NCBI GenBank assembly: GCA_945862325.1
Contig: CAMAXZ010000033.1
Coordinates: forward strand, 1 to 46,512
DNA from: Klebsiella pneumoniae
Lineage (GTDB): Bacteria > Myxococcota_A > UBA796 > SXON01
Direction: 5' to 3'
Length of the DNA stretch: 46,512 bases
A program made the position numbers and the translations under genes. The notes under the pieces were generated by a model. The model was given only the letters and a program-made list of their open reading frames with translations. It was not told the origin of the DNA and made no database searches. This document shows positions 23,652-34,271 of the stretch, piece after piece (position 1 is the first letter of the stretch; every line of letters begins with the position of its first letter).

Positions 23652-23891
23652 GTGGAACAAGACATCGTCCGCCGCGTCAAGGACCTGATCGCCGAGTCCC
23701 TCGGCGTGAGCAACGACGAGGTGAAGCCGGAAGCTTCGTTCATCGACGATCTCGGTGCGGACTCCCTCGACATCGTCGAGCTCGTGATGGCGATCGAGAA
23801 GGAGTTCAAGATCGAGATCCCGGACGAAGACGCCGAGAAGATCACGACCGTCCAGGACGCGATCGACTACATCTCGAACAAGGCGCCCTGA
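23652..23891 (+). CDS. acpP: Acyl carrier protein
   Basis: This 79-residue acidic carrier has the phosphopantetheine site Ser38 in [11 protein letters not shown] and a four-helix pattern with a final IDYISNKAP. It carries growing fatty-acyl chains for FabF and others. The GTG start is preceded by GGAG. Length and motif are standard, and the gene sits between plsX and fabF as in many bacteria. Confidence 0.98.
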   Translation: MEQDIVRRVKDLIAESLGVSNDEVKPEASFIDDLGADSLDIVELVMAIEKEFKIEIPDEDAEKITTVQDAIDYISNKAP

Positions 23892-23940
23892 GTCCGGTCG
23901 GGAACGATCGGGCATCGGCGTTCGCAGGGCGGAGGGCATC

Positions 23941-25188
23941 TTGGGTCGGCGGGTCGTCATCACCGGTCTCGGAGCGGTCAGCCCCTGCGGAAACGACGTC
24001 CCGACCACCTGGCAAGCGCTGCGCGCGGGCCGGTCGGCCGTGGGGCCCATCACCCGCTTCGTGTCTGACCTCCCCGTGCGCATCGCCGCGGAGGTGAAGG
24101 GCTTCGACGCCGAAGCGCTCCTCGGGCGAAAACTCGCCAAGCGCCTCGATCTGTTCGCGCAGTTCGCGGTGGTCGCCGCGCGTGAGGCGCTCTCGGACGC
24201 CGGCATCGGCGCCAGGGTTGCCGGCGAGGCAGGCAATCCGCGGATGGGCGTCTACATCGGCTCCGGCATCGGCGGCCTCAACGAGATCGTCTCCGGCGCG
24301 CGGTCGCTCGAGCACGAGGGGTGGCGGTCGATCTCGCCGTTCTTCATCCCTCGCTCGCTGACCAACCTGGCGGCGGGTCAGGTCGCGATCGAGTACGGGG
24401 CCGAGGGCCCTTCGTTGTGCGTCACGACCGCGTGCGCCACCGGCAACCACAGCATCGGCGAGGCGTGGCGGGCGATCCGGCTCGACGACGCGGACGTGGT
24501 GGTGGCCGGCGGCGCCGAGGCGGCCATCACCCCCATCGGCATGTGCGGGTTCGCCGTAATGAAGGCGCTCAGCCGCCGCAACGACGACCCGGAGAGCGCG
24601 TCGCGCCCGTTCGATCGCGACCGGGACGGCTTCGTGATGGGCGAGGGCGCCGGCATGGTCGTGCTCGAGGAGCTGGAGCACGCGCGGGCCCGTGGAGCCC
24701 GGATCTACGCGGAGGTCGTGGGCTACGCGCTCACCAACGACGCGTACCACGACACGGCGCCGGCGCCGGGTGGCGCGGGCGCCGCGCGGTGCATGGCGGC
24801 CGCGCTCCGCAGCGCGCACATGGCGCCGACGGCGATCGATTACATCAACGCGCACGGCACGAGCACCGCGCACAACGACGTCAACGAGACGCTCGCCATC
24901 AAGTCGGTGTTCGGCGATCACGCGCGCGCGCTGCTGGTGTCGAGCACCAAGTCCGTCACGGGCCACCTCCTCGGCGCCGCGGGCGGCCTCGAAGCGGTGG
25001 CGACCGCCCTCGCGCTGCAGACCGGCTTCGTTCCGCCCACGGCCAATCTGCGAAATCCCGACCCAGAGTGCGATCTGGACTACGTCCCGCTCGTCGAGCG
25101 CGAGGCGCGTCCGCGCGCCGCGCTGTCCAACGCGTTCGGGTTCGGCGGTACCAACGCCACGATCGTCCTGCGCCGCTGGGAGGGCTGA
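23941..25188 (+). CDS. fabF: Beta-ketoacyl-ACP synthase II
   Basis: This 415-residue thiolase-fold condensing enzyme elongates acyl-ACP with malonyl-ACP. The catalytic triad is clear: Cys165 in TTACATGN, His305 in NAHGTSTA, and His342 in [11 protein letters not shown]. Additional family hallmarks are [11 protein letters not shown] at the N-terminus and [10 protein letters not shown] at the C-terminus. The TTG start is supported by GGAGG exactly five bases upstream and by the fit of the N-terminus to the family; no ATG or GTG lies nearby. One base separates its stop from rpiB. Confidence 0.97.
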   Translation: MGRRVVITGLGAVSPCGNDVPTTWQALRAGRSAVGPITRFVSDLPVRIAAEVKGFDAEALLGRKLAKRLDLFAQFAVVAAREALSDAGIGARVAGEAGNPRMGVYIGSGIGGLNEIVSGARSLEHEGWRSISPFFIPRSLTNLAAGQVAIEYGAEGPSLCVTTACATGNHSIGEAWRAIRLDDADVVVAGGAEAAITPIGMCGFAVMKALSRRNDDPESASRPFDRDRDGFVMGEGAGMVVLEELEHARARGARIYAEVVGYALTNDAYHDTAPAPGGAGAARCMAAALRSAHMAPTAIDYINAHGTSTAHNDVNETLAIKSVFGDHARALLVSSTKSVTGHLLGAAGGLEAVATALALQTGFVPPTANLRNPDPECDLDYVPLVEREARPRAALSNAFGFGGTNATIVLRRWEG

Positions 25189-25189
25189 C

Positions 25190-25636
25190 ATGCGTTTCGT
25201 CGCCGCTTCGGATCACGCCGGCTTGAACCTCCGTCGTCACCTCGTCGAGCGCTTGCGTGCCGCGGGTCACGAGGTCGTCGAACTCGGCATCCACACCTCG
25301 ACGTCCACGGACTACCCCGACTGGGCCGCGCAGGTCGCGCGCGCCGTCGGCGCGGCCGAGGCCGACCGCGGGCTGCTCGTCTGTGGCACGGGGCAGGGGA
25401 TGGCGATGACCGCCAACCGGTTCCCCGGCGTTCGCGCCGCCCTCGCGCACGACGTGTTCTCCGCGCGCGCCACCCGCGCCCACAACGACGCCAACGTGCT
25501 CTGCCTCGGCGAGCGCGTGATCGGCACCGGTGCCGCCGACCTCGTGCTCGACGCCTTCGTCGAGACCCCGTTCGAAGGTGGCCGCCATGCTGGGCGAATC
25601 GCCAAGATCGCATCGTACGACAAGGAGCGCCCGTGA
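25190..25636 (+). CDS. rpiB: Ribose-5-phosphate isomerase B
   Basis: This 148-residue enzyme interconverts ribose-5-phosphate and ribulose-5-phosphate. Its features include an ASDHAG N-terminal loop, Cys65 in VCGTGQGM (the catalytic base in the LacA/RpiB family), and the [15 protein letters not shown] segment. The product ribulose-5-phosphate is a substrate of RibBA encoded 4 kb downstream, so the order is metabolically sensible. The stop overlaps the glyA GTG by four bases. Confidence 0.95.
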   Translation: MRFVAASDHAGLNLRRHLVERLRAAGHEVVELGIHTSTSTDYPDWAAQVARAVGAAEADRGLLVCGTGQGMAMTANRFPGVRAALAHDVFSARATRAHNDANVLCLGERVIGTGAADLVLDAFVETPFEGGRHAGRIAKIASYDKERP

Positions 25637-26871
25637 ACGACCTCGCCTCTGTCGATCCTGACGTCTGGGCCATCATCCAAGCGGAGGCGGCGCGTCAGCG
25701 CGAGGACCTCGAGCTGATCGCCTCCGAGAACTACACGTCCGCCGCGGTCATGCAGGCGGTGGGCTCGGTGCTGACGAACAAGTACGCCGAGGGGCTGCCC
25801 GGCAAGCGGTACTACGGCGGGTGCGAAGAAGTGGACAAGGTCGAGGAGCTCGCGCGCAGCCGCGCGATCGCCCTCTTCGGAGCCGGCGGCGCCAACGTGC
25901 AGCCGCACTCGGGTGCGCAGGCCAACGCCGCAGTGTACCTCGCGACGCTCGCGCCGGGCGACACCCTGCTCGGGCTCGACCTCAGCAACGGCGGGCACCT
26001 CACCCACGGCAGCGGCGCCAACGCGTCGGGCAAGCTGTACCGCGCCGTCCACTACAAGGTGAACGCCGACGGCCGTATCGACATGGATCACGTGCGTGAG
26101 CTCGCGCTGCGCGAACGCCCGAAGCTGATCATGACCGGCGCCAGCGCCTATCCGCGCCTCTGGGACTTCGAAGCGTTCCGCGCCGTGGCCGACGAGGTCG
26201 GCGCCATCCTCGTCGCCGACATCGCTCACGTGGCCGGCCTCGTGGCGACCGGTCTGCACCCCAACCCCGTGCCATGGTGCGACTTCGTCACCACGACCAC
26301 GCACAAGACCCTCCGCGGCCCGCGCGGCGGCTTGGCGATGGCGCGTCCGGAGCGGATGAAGGCGCTCAACAGCGCGGTGTTCCCTGGCTCGCAGGGCGGT
26401 CCCCTGATGCACGTCATCGCCGGCAAGGCCGTCGCCTTCGGCGAGGCGCTCCGTCCGGAGTTCCGCGTGTACTGCGAGCAGGTGTTGTCGAACGCGCGCG
26501 CGATGGCGGATCGCCTCCTCGCTCGTGGGGTTTCGCTGGTGTCGGGCGGCACGGACAACCACCTGCTCCTGCTCGACCTGTCCGACCGCGCACTGAGCGG
26601 GAAAGACGCCGAGGAGGCGCTCGGGCGCGCGGGCATCACGGTCAACAAGAACACCGTCCCCAACGAGAAGCGGAGTCCCTTCGTCACGAGTGGCGTGCGC
26701 ATCGGCACGCCCGCGGTCACGACGCGCGGCCTCGGCGTCGCCGAGGTGACCCAAGTCGCCGACTGGATCGCCGACGTCCTCGAGCACCACACCGACGCCG
26801 GTCGCCTCGCGACGATCCGCGCCGAGGTGCACGCGCTCACGGCGCGCTTCCCGGTGCCCGGCCTCGGGTAG
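25633..26871 (+). CDS. glyA: Serine hydroxymethyltransferase
   Basis: This 412-residue PLP enzyme interconverts serine and glycine with tetrahydrofolate, the main source of one-carbon units. The Schiff-base Lys225 lies in [13 protein letters not shown], and the N-terminal IASENYTS and [14 protein letters not shown] segments are family-specific. Length is standard. GTG start (GTGA overlap with rpiB). It lies just before nrdR and the riboflavin genes, an order I know from other proteobacteria. Confidence 0.98.
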   Translation: MNDLASVDPDVWAIIQAEAARQREDLELIASENYTSAAVMQAVGSVLTNKYAEGLPGKRYYGGCEEVDKVEELARSRAIALFGAGGANVQPHSGAQANAAVYLATLAPGDTLLGLDLSNGGHLTHGSGANASGKLYRAVHYKVNADGRIDMDHVRELALRERPKLIMTGASAYPRLWDFEAFRAVADEVGAILVADIAHVAGLVATGLHPNPVPWCDFVTTTTHKTLRGPRGGLAMARPERMKALNSAVFPGSQGGPLMHVIAGKAVAFGEALRPEFRVYCEQVLSNARAMADRLLARGVSLVSGGTDNHLLLLDLSDRALSGKDAEEALGRAGITVNKNTVPNEKRSPFVTSGVRIGTPAVTTRGLGVAEVTQVADWIADVLEHHTDAGRLATIRAEVHALTARFPVPGLG

Positions 26872-26876
26872 TCGTC

Positions 26877-27329
26877 GTGCAGTGCCCCGCCTGCCAGCAC
26901 GACGACACCCGGGTCGTCGACTCTCGCGAGGCCCGCGACAGCGTGCGCCGTCGTCGGGAGTGTGGTGCGTGCGGGAATCGCTTCACGACGTTCGAGCGTG
27001 CGGAGTACCGCCTCCCGACGATCGTGAAGCGCGACGGGCGCAAGCAGCCGTTCAGCCGCGACAAGCTGCTCGCCGGCCTGCGGCTCGCGTGTCGCAAGCG
27101 CCCGGTGTCGGAGGACGCCCTCGACGAGGTGGTCACCCGCGTGGAGCGCCAGCTCTCCAAGCGCGCCGATCGCGAAGTGCCGACGGCGGAGATCGGCTCC
27201 TTGGCGCTCGACGAGCTCCGCGCGCTGGACCACGTGGCGTACCTGCGCTTCGCGAGCGTGTACCACGCCGTTCGGACCCCGGCGGACTTCCTCGAGGTGC
27301 TTCGCCCGCTCCTGGAGCCTCCGGAGTGA
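26877..27329 (+). CDS. nrdR: Ribonucleotide reductase repressor NrdR
   Basis: This 150-residue transcriptional repressor has an N-terminal zinc ribbon (Cys3-Cys6, Cys29-Cys32, with DSREA and RRRRECGACGNRFTTFE) and an ATP-cone domain (IVKRDGRKQPF onward) that senses ATP/dATP. It represses ribonucleotide reductase operons through NrdR boxes; none of those target genes is in this window. The loop between the cysteine pairs is two residues shorter than the usual form, a small change. The GTG start is five bases after the glyA stop, and its end overlaps the ribD start by four bases. Confidence 0.96.
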   Translation: MQCPACQHDDTRVVDSREARDSVRRRRECGACGNRFTTFERAEYRLPTIVKRDGRKQPFSRDKLLAGLRLACRKRPVSEDALDEVVTRVERQLSKRADREVPTAEIGSLALDELRALDHVAYLRFASVYHAVRTPADFLEVLRPLLEPPE

Positions 27330-28405
27330 CGGACGACGAACGGTGGATGGGCGTGGCGTTGGAGGCGGCGACGCGCGGGATTGGCCGTACCACGCCGAAC
27401 CCCGCGGTCGGCGCCGTGATCGTGCGCGACGGCGTGTCGATGGCGGAGGGGTGGACCCAGCCACCCGGGCAGCCGCACGCGGAGCCACACGCGCTCGCCG
27501 CGGCCGGGCCGCGCGCGGTCGGCGCGACGCTCTACGTCACCCAGGAGCCCTGCTGTCACTGGGGCCGCACGCCGCCGTGCACCGACGCCATCCTCGCGAG
27601 CGGCGTTCGCCGCGTCGTGATCGGCATGATCGACCCGTTCCCTCTCGTGGCGGGGCGGGGCGTCGCCCTGCTTCGGGCGGCGGGGATCGAGGTGGTGGTC
27701 GGGGTTCGGGAGCGGGACTGTCAGCGCTCCAACCTCGGTTGGGTGCGCGTCGTGCAAGGGGGGCTTCCAGAGGTGACCCTGAAGGCGGCGGTGAGCCTGG
27801 ACGGCCGAATCGCGGCGGAGGACGGGCAGAGCCGTTGGATCACCGGCGCGCTCGCCCGCGCGTCGGGCCACGCCCTGCGCGACCGCCACGACGCCGTCCT
27901 GGTGGGGATCGGCACGGTGCTCGCGGACGACCCGGCGTTGACGACCCGCATCCCTGGTGGGCGCGACGCGGTGCCGGTCGTGCTCGACACGGAGCTGCGG
28001 ATCCCGGACGGCGCGCGCCTCCTGTCCGCTCGCCCATCGTCACAGCCGACGCCGATCGTCGTGTGCGCGGAGGACGCGCCGGAGCGCACGTTGCCCGCAG
28101 AGATCGTCCGTGTGCCCCGCGCCGCCGCCGGGGTGGACGTCCGCGCCGCGCTCGCGCGCCTCGGCGTCAAAGGGCTCCACCGGGTGCTCGTCGAGGGGGG
28201 CGGCCGGGTCGCGCGGTCCTTGCTCGACGCCGACGCGGTCGACCGTATCGAGATGTACCTGAACCCGAGGGTGCTCGCGGGGGGACCCGGGTGGGCGGCC
28301 GGGCCGGGCTACGGGTTGTCGTCGGCCCCGGCGTTCCGCTTCGAGCGAACGGAGCGACTCGGGCCGGACCTGCACCTCACGCTCGAGCGTGGCGAGGAGT
28401 CCTGA
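27326..28405 (+). CDS. ribD: Bifunctional pyrimidine deaminase/reductase RibD
   Basis: This 359-residue enzyme performs deamination and then reduction of the riboflavin precursor. The deaminase half has zinc ligands His51, Cys76 and Cys85 and the catalytic Glu53 in HAEPHA; the second loop reads EPCCHWGRTPPC. The reductase half starts around residue 150 with VTLKAAVSLDGRIA and has the LVEGGGRVA motif. The GTG start was selected for its GTGA overlap with nrdR. No FMN riboswitch precedes it, consistent with its place inside a longer operon. Its stop shares a base with the next ATG. Confidence 0.96.
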   Translation: MTDDERWMGVALEAATRGIGRTTPNPAVGAVIVRDGVSMAEGWTQPPGQPHAEPHALAAAGPRAVGATLYVTQEPCCHWGRTPPCTDAILASGVRRVVIGMIDPFPLVAGRGVALLRAAGIEVVVGVRERDCQRSNLGWVRVVQGGLPEVTLKAAVSLDGRIAAEDGQSRWITGALARASGHALRDRHDAVLVGIGTVLADDPALTTRIPGGRDAVPVVLDTELRIPDGARLLSARPSSQPTPIVVCAEDAPERTLPAEIVRVPRAAAGVDVRAALARLGVKGLHRVLVEGGGRVARSLLDADAVDRIEMYLNPRVLAGGPGWAAGPGYGLSSAPAFRFERTERLGPDLHLTLERGEES

Positions 28406-29016
28406 TGTTCACGGGGTTGGTGGCGGAGCGGGGCACGGTCCTGCGCGCGGCGGCGCGCGGCACGGGGCGAGAGCTCGAAATCGAAAGCTCCTTCCAGGAT
28501 CTTTCGGTCGGCGAGAGCATCGCGTGCGACGGCGTCTGTCTGACGGTGGAGCGCTTCGACGGCGGCCGCTTCGTCGTGCTCGCCGGCGACGAGACGCTCC
28601 GCCGCACCACGCTCGGCCACGTCGGTGTCGGCGCGGCGGTGCACCTCGAACGCGCGCTCCGGATGGGCGACCGTCTGGGCGGTCACTGGGTCAGCGGCCA
28701 CGTCGACGACGTCGCGACCGTGCGCGCGGTCACGCCCGGCCCGGAGTGGACCAGGATCGACATCACGATCCCGGCGCACCTCCGGCGCTACGTGGTGGCC
28801 AAGGGGAGCGTCTGCCTGGCGGGCGTGTCCCTGACGGTCAACGAGGTCGACGCCGAGGGCTTCTCCGTGGGCATCGTGCCGCACACCCTCGAGGTCACGG
28901 CGCTCGGCGCGTTGCGGCCGGGCGACCCGCTGAACATCGAGGCCGACATCCTGGCGAAACACGTGGAGCGCCTCGTTGGCGGCTTCACCGGGGAGGGACG
29001 ATGGACTTCGAAGTGA
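28405..29016 (+). CDS. ribE: Riboflavin synthase, alpha subunit
   Basis: This 203-residue trimeric enzyme dismutates 6,7-dimethyl-8-ribityllumazine to riboflavin. The N-terminal MFTGLV motif is intact, and two lumazine-binding repeats are seen: [13 protein letters not shown] with SGHVDDVA, and [13 protein letters not shown] with its own C-terminal partner. It overlaps ribD by one base (TGATG) and the next gene by 16 bases, so it is translated with both. In some genomes the same gene is called ribC. Confidence 0.97.
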   Translation: MFTGLVAERGTVLRAAARGTGRELEIESSFQDLSVGESIACDGVCLTVERFDGGRFVVLAGDETLRRTTLGHVGVGAAVHLERALRMGDRLGGHWVSGHVDDVATVRAVTPGPEWTRIDITIPAHLRRYVVAKGSVCLAGVSLTVNEVDAEGFSVGIVPHTLEVTALGALRPGDPLNIEADILAKHVERLVGGFTGEGRWTSK

Positions 29017-30209
29017 TGGCGCCCGACGCCGACCGTCGGGTGGCGGTGGCGGTCGAGGACATCCGGGCCGGCAAGATGGTGATCCTCGTCGACGACGAGG
29101 ACCGGGAGAACGAGGGCGACCTCACGATGGCGGCCTCCGCGGTGACCCCGGAGGCGATCAACTTCATGGCGAAGCACGGGCGGGGGCTCATCTGCCTGAC
29201 GCTGACCGAGCAACGGGTCGCCGAGCTTCAGCTCCCGATGATGGCGACGAACAACCGCTCGCCGTACGCGACCGCGTTCACGGTCTCCGTCGAGGCCCGT
29301 GACGGCGTCTCGACCGGCATCTCGGCGGCGGATCGCGCCCACACGATCCGCGTCGCGATCGACCCCGCGTCGGGGCCGCCGGACCTCATCAGCCCCGGGC
29401 ACGTGTTTCCGCTCCGCGCTCGCGACGGCGGGGTGCTCGTCCGCACCGGCCAGACCGAGGGCTCCGTCGACCTCGCGCGGCTCGCGGGCCTGGACGCGTC
29501 GGGCGTCATCTGCGAGATCATGAACGACGACGGCACCATGGCGCGCTTGTCCGACCTGGAGCGCTTCGCCGCCGAGCACCGCCTCCACATCGTCACCGTC
29601 GCGGACCTCGTCCGCTGGCGCCTCCGCACGGAGCGCCTCGTCCGTTGCGTCTTGGAGACCGAGTTTCCCACGGAAGAGTTCGGTACGTTCCGCGGCCGTG
29701 TGTACCAGGATCACGCGCGGGGCCTGCACCTCGCCCTGTTCCTCGGCGACCTCCGCGCCGGGCCCCTCCTCACCCGCATCCAGGCGAGCACGGGCCCGGT
29801 CGACGCGCTCCGCGCGCTCAGCTCGGACAGCAGCGGGCAGCTCCGTGCCGCGCTCACCCAGATCCGCGACGAAGGTCGTGGCGTCCTCCTCTACCTCCAC
29901 ATCGACGGCGGGCCCTCGCCGGAGGCCTTCGTCGCGCGGATGCGCGAGCACCTCCTCCCGGCGGCCGAGCCTGCGCGCCCCAATGGCGACGACGCCCTGC
30001 GCGAGCTCGGCACGGGCGCGCAGATCCTGCTCGATCTGGGCGTGCGCGAGCTTCGCCTCCTCACGAACAACCCCAGGAAGATCGTGGGCCTCGAGGGCTA
30101 CGGCCTCGAGGTCGTCGAGCGTCTCGCGCTCCGCGCAGCGCCGCACCCGGATAGGGAGGGGTTCCTGTCGGCGCGGCGGTCCGCGCTCGGACATCTTCTC
30201 GAACGTTGA
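29001..30209 (+). CDS. ribBA: DHBP synthase fused to a degenerate GTP cyclohydrolase II domain (RibBX type)
   Basis: This 402-residue protein has an N-terminal DHBP synthase half (about 1-215) with [10 protein letters not shown] and [12 protein letters not shown]; the catalytic-site GHTEA is GQTEG here (Gln151). The C-terminal half resembles GTP cyclohydrolase II ([27 protein letters not shown]). But the region that should carry the three zinc cysteines, S-E-C to R-C-D-C, reads 261-279 with Thr/Ser instead, and RQEGRGIGL is HIDGGPSPE. It therefore cannot be a normal GTP cyclohydrolase, and a separate ribA is required. This agrees with the RibBX variant reported in Proteobacteria. ATG follows GGGAGGGA. 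Confidence 0.94.
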   Translation: MDFEVMAPDADRRVAVAVEDIRAGKMVILVDDEDRENEGDLTMAASAVTPEAINFMAKHGRGLICLTLTEQRVAELQLPMMATNNRSPYATAFTVSVEARDGVSTGISAADRAHTIRVAIDPASGPPDLISPGHVFPLRARDGGVLVRTGQTEGSVDLARLAGLDASGVICEIMNDDGTMARLSDLERFAAEHRLHIVTVADLVRWRLRTERLVRCVLETEFPTEEFGTFRGRVYQDHARGLHLALFLGDLRAGPLLTRIQASTGPVDALRALSSDSSGQLRAALTQIRDEGRGVLLYLHIDGGPSPEAFVARMREHLLPAAEPARPNGDDALRELGTGAQILLDLGVRELRLLTNNPRKIVGLEGYGLEVVERLALRAAPHPDREGFLSARRSALGHLLER

Positions 30210-30226
30210 AACCCGGAAGGTCGCCC

Positions 30227-30709
30227 GTGCCACGCACCGTCGAAGGCTCCCTCGTTGACGCGGGTGGTCGCTATGCCATCGTCGCGCCGCGATTCAACCA
30301 CTTCATCGTCGATCGTCTCGTCGAAGGCGCGATCGACACCTTGGCGCGCCACGGCGCCGACGTCGTCGACCTGCCGGTGGTGCGCTGCCCGGGCGCGTTC
30401 GAGCTGCCGATCGTGTGTCGGACGCTCGCGGAGTCCGGCAAGTACGACGCCGTGATCGCGCTCGGCGCGGTCATCCGGGGCTCCACCGCGCACTTCGACT
30501 TCGTGGCCGGGGAGGCCGCGCGTGGCGCGTCCGCCGCGTCCGCCGCCACCGGCGTGCCGGTCGTGTTCGGCGTGCTTACGACCGACACCATCGAACAGGC
30601 CATCGAACGGGCCGGGACGAAGATGGGCAACAAGGGCGCGGAGGCGGCCGCGACGGCGATCGAGACCGTGAATCTCCTCCGCCTGCTCCGGGAGGGCGTC
30701 GCGCGATGA
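30227..30709 (+). CDS. ribH: 6,7-Dimethyl-8-ribityllumazine synthase
   Basis: This 160-residue enzyme condenses DHBP with the ribityl-aminopyrimidine to give lumazine; it usually forms pentamers or icosahedra. The active-site His89 is in GSTAHFDFV, and [10 protein letters not shown] and [11 protein letters not shown] are conserved. The GTG start was chosen over an earlier TTG because GGAAGG lies six bases upstream and it gives the normal length. The stop overlaps the nusB ATG by four bases. Confidence 0.96.
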   Translation: MPRTVEGSLVDAGGRYAIVAPRFNHFIVDRLVEGAIDTLARHGADVVDLPVVRCPGAFELPIVCRTLAESGKYDAVIALGAVIRGSTAHFDFVAGEAARGASAASAATGVPVVFGVLTTDTIEQAIERAGTKMGNKGAEAAATAIETVNLLRLLREGVAR

Positions 30710-31155
30710 TGGGGCGTCGCCGCGCGCGCGAGTTCGCGTTGCAGGCTCTCTACGCGGTGGACGTCGCGGGCGGGGCGGGGCCGGGCGCGCTTTCTGGCCT
30801 GTGGTCGAGCCGCCTGGACGCGGAGCTGGTGGACGAGCCCGCCACGCCGGAGGAGACCGAGTTCGCCCAGGCGATCGTGCGGGGTGTCCTCGAGGAAAAG
30901 GACGTCATCGACGCCAGGATCGAAGCCGCCAGCCTGCACTGGCGGTTGCCGCGCATGCCCACGGTCGACCGCAACATCCTCCGCATCGGCGCGCACGAGC
31001 TGGCCTCGCGTCCGGACATTCCGGCGTCCGTCAGCATCAACGAGGCGATCGAGCTGGCCAAGCGCTTCGGCGGGGCCGAATCGCGCTCCTTCGTCAACGG
31101 GATCCTGGACCGGATCGCTGCGGAGGTCGGACGCGGAGGTCGGCGCGCGCGCTGA
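30706..31155 (+). CDS. nusB: Transcription antitermination factor NusB
   Basis: This 149-residue all-helical RNA-binding protein works with NusE (S10) at boxA for rRNA antitermination. Typical features are the Arg-rich [14 protein letters not shown] start, [14 protein letters not shown], and the terminal [20 protein letters not shown]. The ATG overlaps the ribH stop. The last 62 bases are overlapped by a gene on the opposite strand. It closes the long run beginning at the DUF177 gene, a common position after ribH. Confidence 0.96.
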   Translation: MMGRRRAREFALQALYAVDVAGGAGPGALSGLWSSRLDAELVDEPATPEETEFAQAIVRGVLEEKDVIDARIEAASLHWRLPRMPTVDRNILRIGAHELASRPDIPASVSINEAIELAKRFGGAESRSFVNGILDRIAAEVGRGGRRAR

Positions 31156-31741
31156 CCGCCCACGCCAGCACGTTGCGCGCCAGCTGCGCGCCGTGGTGGG
31201 TGCGCACGCTCTCTGGATGAAACTGGACGGCTTCGAGCGGCCGCGCGCGGTGGCGGAGGCCCATGAGGACGCCGTCGGGCGCCCACGCCGTCGCCTCGAG
31301 GCAAGCGGGGAGCTCGGTGACGGCGAGGGAGTGGTAGCGGGTCGCGCGGAACGGGGAGGGGAGGGGGGCTTCGGGCCCGCCGAAGCACCCGGCGCCGGCA
31401 TGGCGCACCGCGGAGGCGCGGCCGTGGCGCGGCACCGGCGCGCGCCCGACGCGCGCGCCCCAGGCCTCACCGATGGCTTGCATGCCGAGGCACACGCCGA
31501 ACACCGGCGCGGGCGGGTCGCGCGCGATCGCGAGGTTGACGGGGCGCTCGGCGGGCGCACCCGGACCGGGCGACAGCAGGATGAGGGTGGCCTCGCCCAG
31601 CGCGCCGGTGTCCGTCGCGTCCCACCGATCCCAGCGGATCCGCGCGCCCTGCATCCGAAACAGCTGTACCAGACTACCGGTGAAGCTGTCGTCGTTGTCG
31701 ACGACCACCACCAGGGGTGAATCGGACGATAGATTGTCCAT
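31094..31741 (-). CDS. Class I glutamine amidotransferase (TrpG/PabA type)
   Basis: This 215-residue subunit releases ammonia from glutamine for anthranilate or aminodeoxychorismate synthase. Visible are the VVDNDDSFTGSLVQ start, the nucleophile in GVCLGMQAIGEAWG, and the His-Glu pair in QFHPESV. No trpE or pabB is adjacent, so tryptophan versus folate use is open. The last about 20 residues (Arg/Pro-rich) extend beyond the usual end and are encoded opposite the 3' end of nusB. It is divergent from the Fe-S carrier gene with only 24 bases between starts. Confidence 0.9.
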   Translation of the reverse strand: MDNLSSDSPLVVVVDNDDSFTGSLVQLFRMQGARIRWDRWDATDTGALGEATLILLSPGPGAPAERPVNLAIARDPPAPVFGVCLGMQAIGEAWGARVGRAPVPRHGRASAVRHAGAGCFGGPEAPLPSPFRATRYHSLAVTELPACLEATAWAPDGVLMGLRHRARPLEAVQFHPESVRTHHGAQLARNVLAWAVSARADLRVRPPQRSGPGSR

Positions 31742-31765
31742 CAATCTGACACCCGGAGGTCCGCC

Positions 31766-32155
31766 GTGCAGGAAGAGGCCATCAAGATCGGCAACGCGAA
31801 CGTCGTCGCCACCACGGACGAGTCGGTGCCCGTGCTCCAGCTCACCGAGCAGGCGATCGGGCACATCCGTCGGTTGCAGGGAGAAAACGGCATGATGGGC
31901 TTCGGGCTCCGCTACGGCCTTCAGGGCGGCGGCTGCTCCGGCTACACCTATCTGCTCGACTTCGAGCCCGAGCCGCAGGAAGACGACGAGGTGCTCGCGT
32001 TCGACGATGTGCGCGTGTTCATGAACCCGCTGCACATCGCGTACCTGCGCGGCACGACGCTCGACTACTCCGATTCCCTCATCGGAGCAGGCTTCCAGAT
32101 CAAGAACCCCAACGTGAAGCGTCAGTGCGGCTGCGGAGCCAGCTTCGACGTCTGA
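31766..32155 (+). CDS. A-type iron-sulfur carrier (IscA/ErpA/HesB family)
   Basis: This 129-residue scaffold/carrier for Fe-S cluster delivery has the three ligand cysteines Cys57 in GGGCSGYTY and Cys121/Cys123 in CGCGASF. The N-terminal 20 residues form a longer lead than in E. coli ErpA. The GTG start is supported by a GGAGG site. It is followed 15 bases later by a 2Fe-2S ferredoxin, so the two may form a small Fe-S unit. No iscS, iscU or suf genes are here. Confidence 0.93.
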   Translation: MQEEAIKIGNANVVATTDESVPVLQLTEQAIGHIRRLQGENGMMGFGLRYGLQGGGCSGYTYLLDFEPEPQEDDEVLAFDDVRVFMNPLHIAYLRGTTLDYSDSLIGAGFQIKNPNVKRQCGCGASFDV

Positions 32156-32170
32156 GCCGGGAGTGGCATC

Positions 32171-32446
32171 GTGCGTTGCCGCGTCACGTTCGAGGATCTC
32201 GGCCGCACGGTGGAGGCCGAGGTGGGCACGACCCTGCTCGCCCTGTGCGACGCCAACGGCCTCCCGATGGAGACGGCGTGCGGAGGGTTCGCGGCCTGCA
32301 ATTCCTGCCGCGTGCGGGTGATCGACGGCCTGTTGTCGCCCCTGCTGGAGGTCGAGGCTCCGTTCTTGGACGCCGCAGGACAGCGGCTCGGCTGCCAGGC
32401 GGAGGTGGTGGGCGACGTCCGCCTTCGCTTGGAGCCGGGCGCTTGA
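32171..32446 (+). CDS. 2Fe-2S ferredoxin
   Basis: This 91-residue plant/adrenodoxin-type ferredoxin has cysteines Cys37-x5-Cys43-x2-Cys46 and distal Cys75 in LGCQAEV, as in the ISC-associated Fdx. The role is probably electron supply for cluster assembly or another oxygenase-like partner. It uses a GTG start preceded by GGGAGTGG. Its stop codon TGA is within the -35 TTGACA of the tRNA-Phe promoter. Confidence 0.93.
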   Translation: MRCRVTFEDLGRTVEAEVGTTLLALCDANGLPMETACGGFAACNSCRVRVIDGLLSPLLEVEAPFLDAAGQRLGCQAEVVGDVRLRLEPGA

Positions 32447-32470
32447 CACCCGCGCCGCTCGCGTTAATAG
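32443..32470 (+). promoter_or_regulatory. Promoter of tRNA-Phe
   Basis: A perfect -35 TTGACA (32443-32448) overlaps the ferredoxin stop, and an AT-rich -10 region (TTAATAG, 32464-32470) lies 15-16 bases later. Transcription would start about 18 bases before the tRNA. AT-rich sequence is rare in this window. Confidence 0.6.
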
Positions 32471-32493
32471 CGCTTGGCTTCGGCGATGGCCTC

Positions 32494-32569
32494 GGCCGGG
32501 TAGCTCAGTTGGTAGAGCAGGGGATTGAAAATCCCCGTGTCGGCGGTTCAATTCCGTCCCCGGCCACCA
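32494..32569 (+). tRNA. tRNA-Phe (GAA anticodon)
   Basis: Cloverleaf: acceptor GGCCGGG/CCCGGCC, D-arm with AGCTCAGTTGGTAGAGC, anticodon loop TTGAAAA (anticodon GAA), a T-arm starting GGCGG-TTCAATT, discriminator A and encoded CCA. It is a standard bacterial tRNA-Phe. The next gene starts 26 bases later on the same strand. Confidence 0.98.
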
Positions 32570-32595
32570 TCCGCCGGCGATTCGGTCCTGTCGCG

Positions 32596-32876
32596 ATGCT
32601 GCTCGTCGCGCTCGTTGCGCCCGGCTGCGCCGACGACCCCTGCCGTGCCCTCTGCACGACCCTCGCCGCCCGGATCGACACCTGTCGAGGAGACTGGGAC
32701 GTCACGTGGGAAGACCTCGGCGCCACGTCGCGCCGGTCGTGGCGCGTCGCCTGTGAGAACGGGTGGGACACCACGCGCTCGGACGTCGATGCGCGCGAGG
32801 TTCCGCCCGCGGAGGAAGCGTGCGAAGACGCCACGTCGGAGCTCGCGGATCTGGAGTGCGACGGCCTGCGCGCGCT

Positions 32877-32886
<10 letters not shown>
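32596..32886 (+). CDS. Small cysteine-rich predicted lipoprotein
   Basis: This is a 96-residue secreted protein. A short hydrophobic leader ends in VAPGC (Cys11), an atypical lipobox because of the Pro; the mature part is acidic and has six more cysteines that could form three disulfides. I recognise no family. The ATG was chosen as the first start with a leader; the same frame upstream runs through tRNA-Phe and is not coding. It could be transcribed with tRNA-Phe. The last ten bases overlap the end of the convergent regulator gene. Confidence 0.6.

Positions 32887-34267
<1,381 letters not shown>

Positions 34268-34271
<4 letters not shown>

Noticed and set aside
27200..27326. FMN riboswitch before ribD
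   Set aside because: The region is nrdR coding sequence and lacks the conserved RFN helices.
30206..30226. TTG at 30206 as the ribH start
   Set aside because: GTG at 30227 has a GGAAGG site at proper spacing and yields the usual protein length.
32447..32595. An open plus-strand frame running through tRNA-Phe into the small lipoprotein
   Set aside because: The tRNA is unambiguous, and the lipoprotein leader begins at the ATG at 32596.
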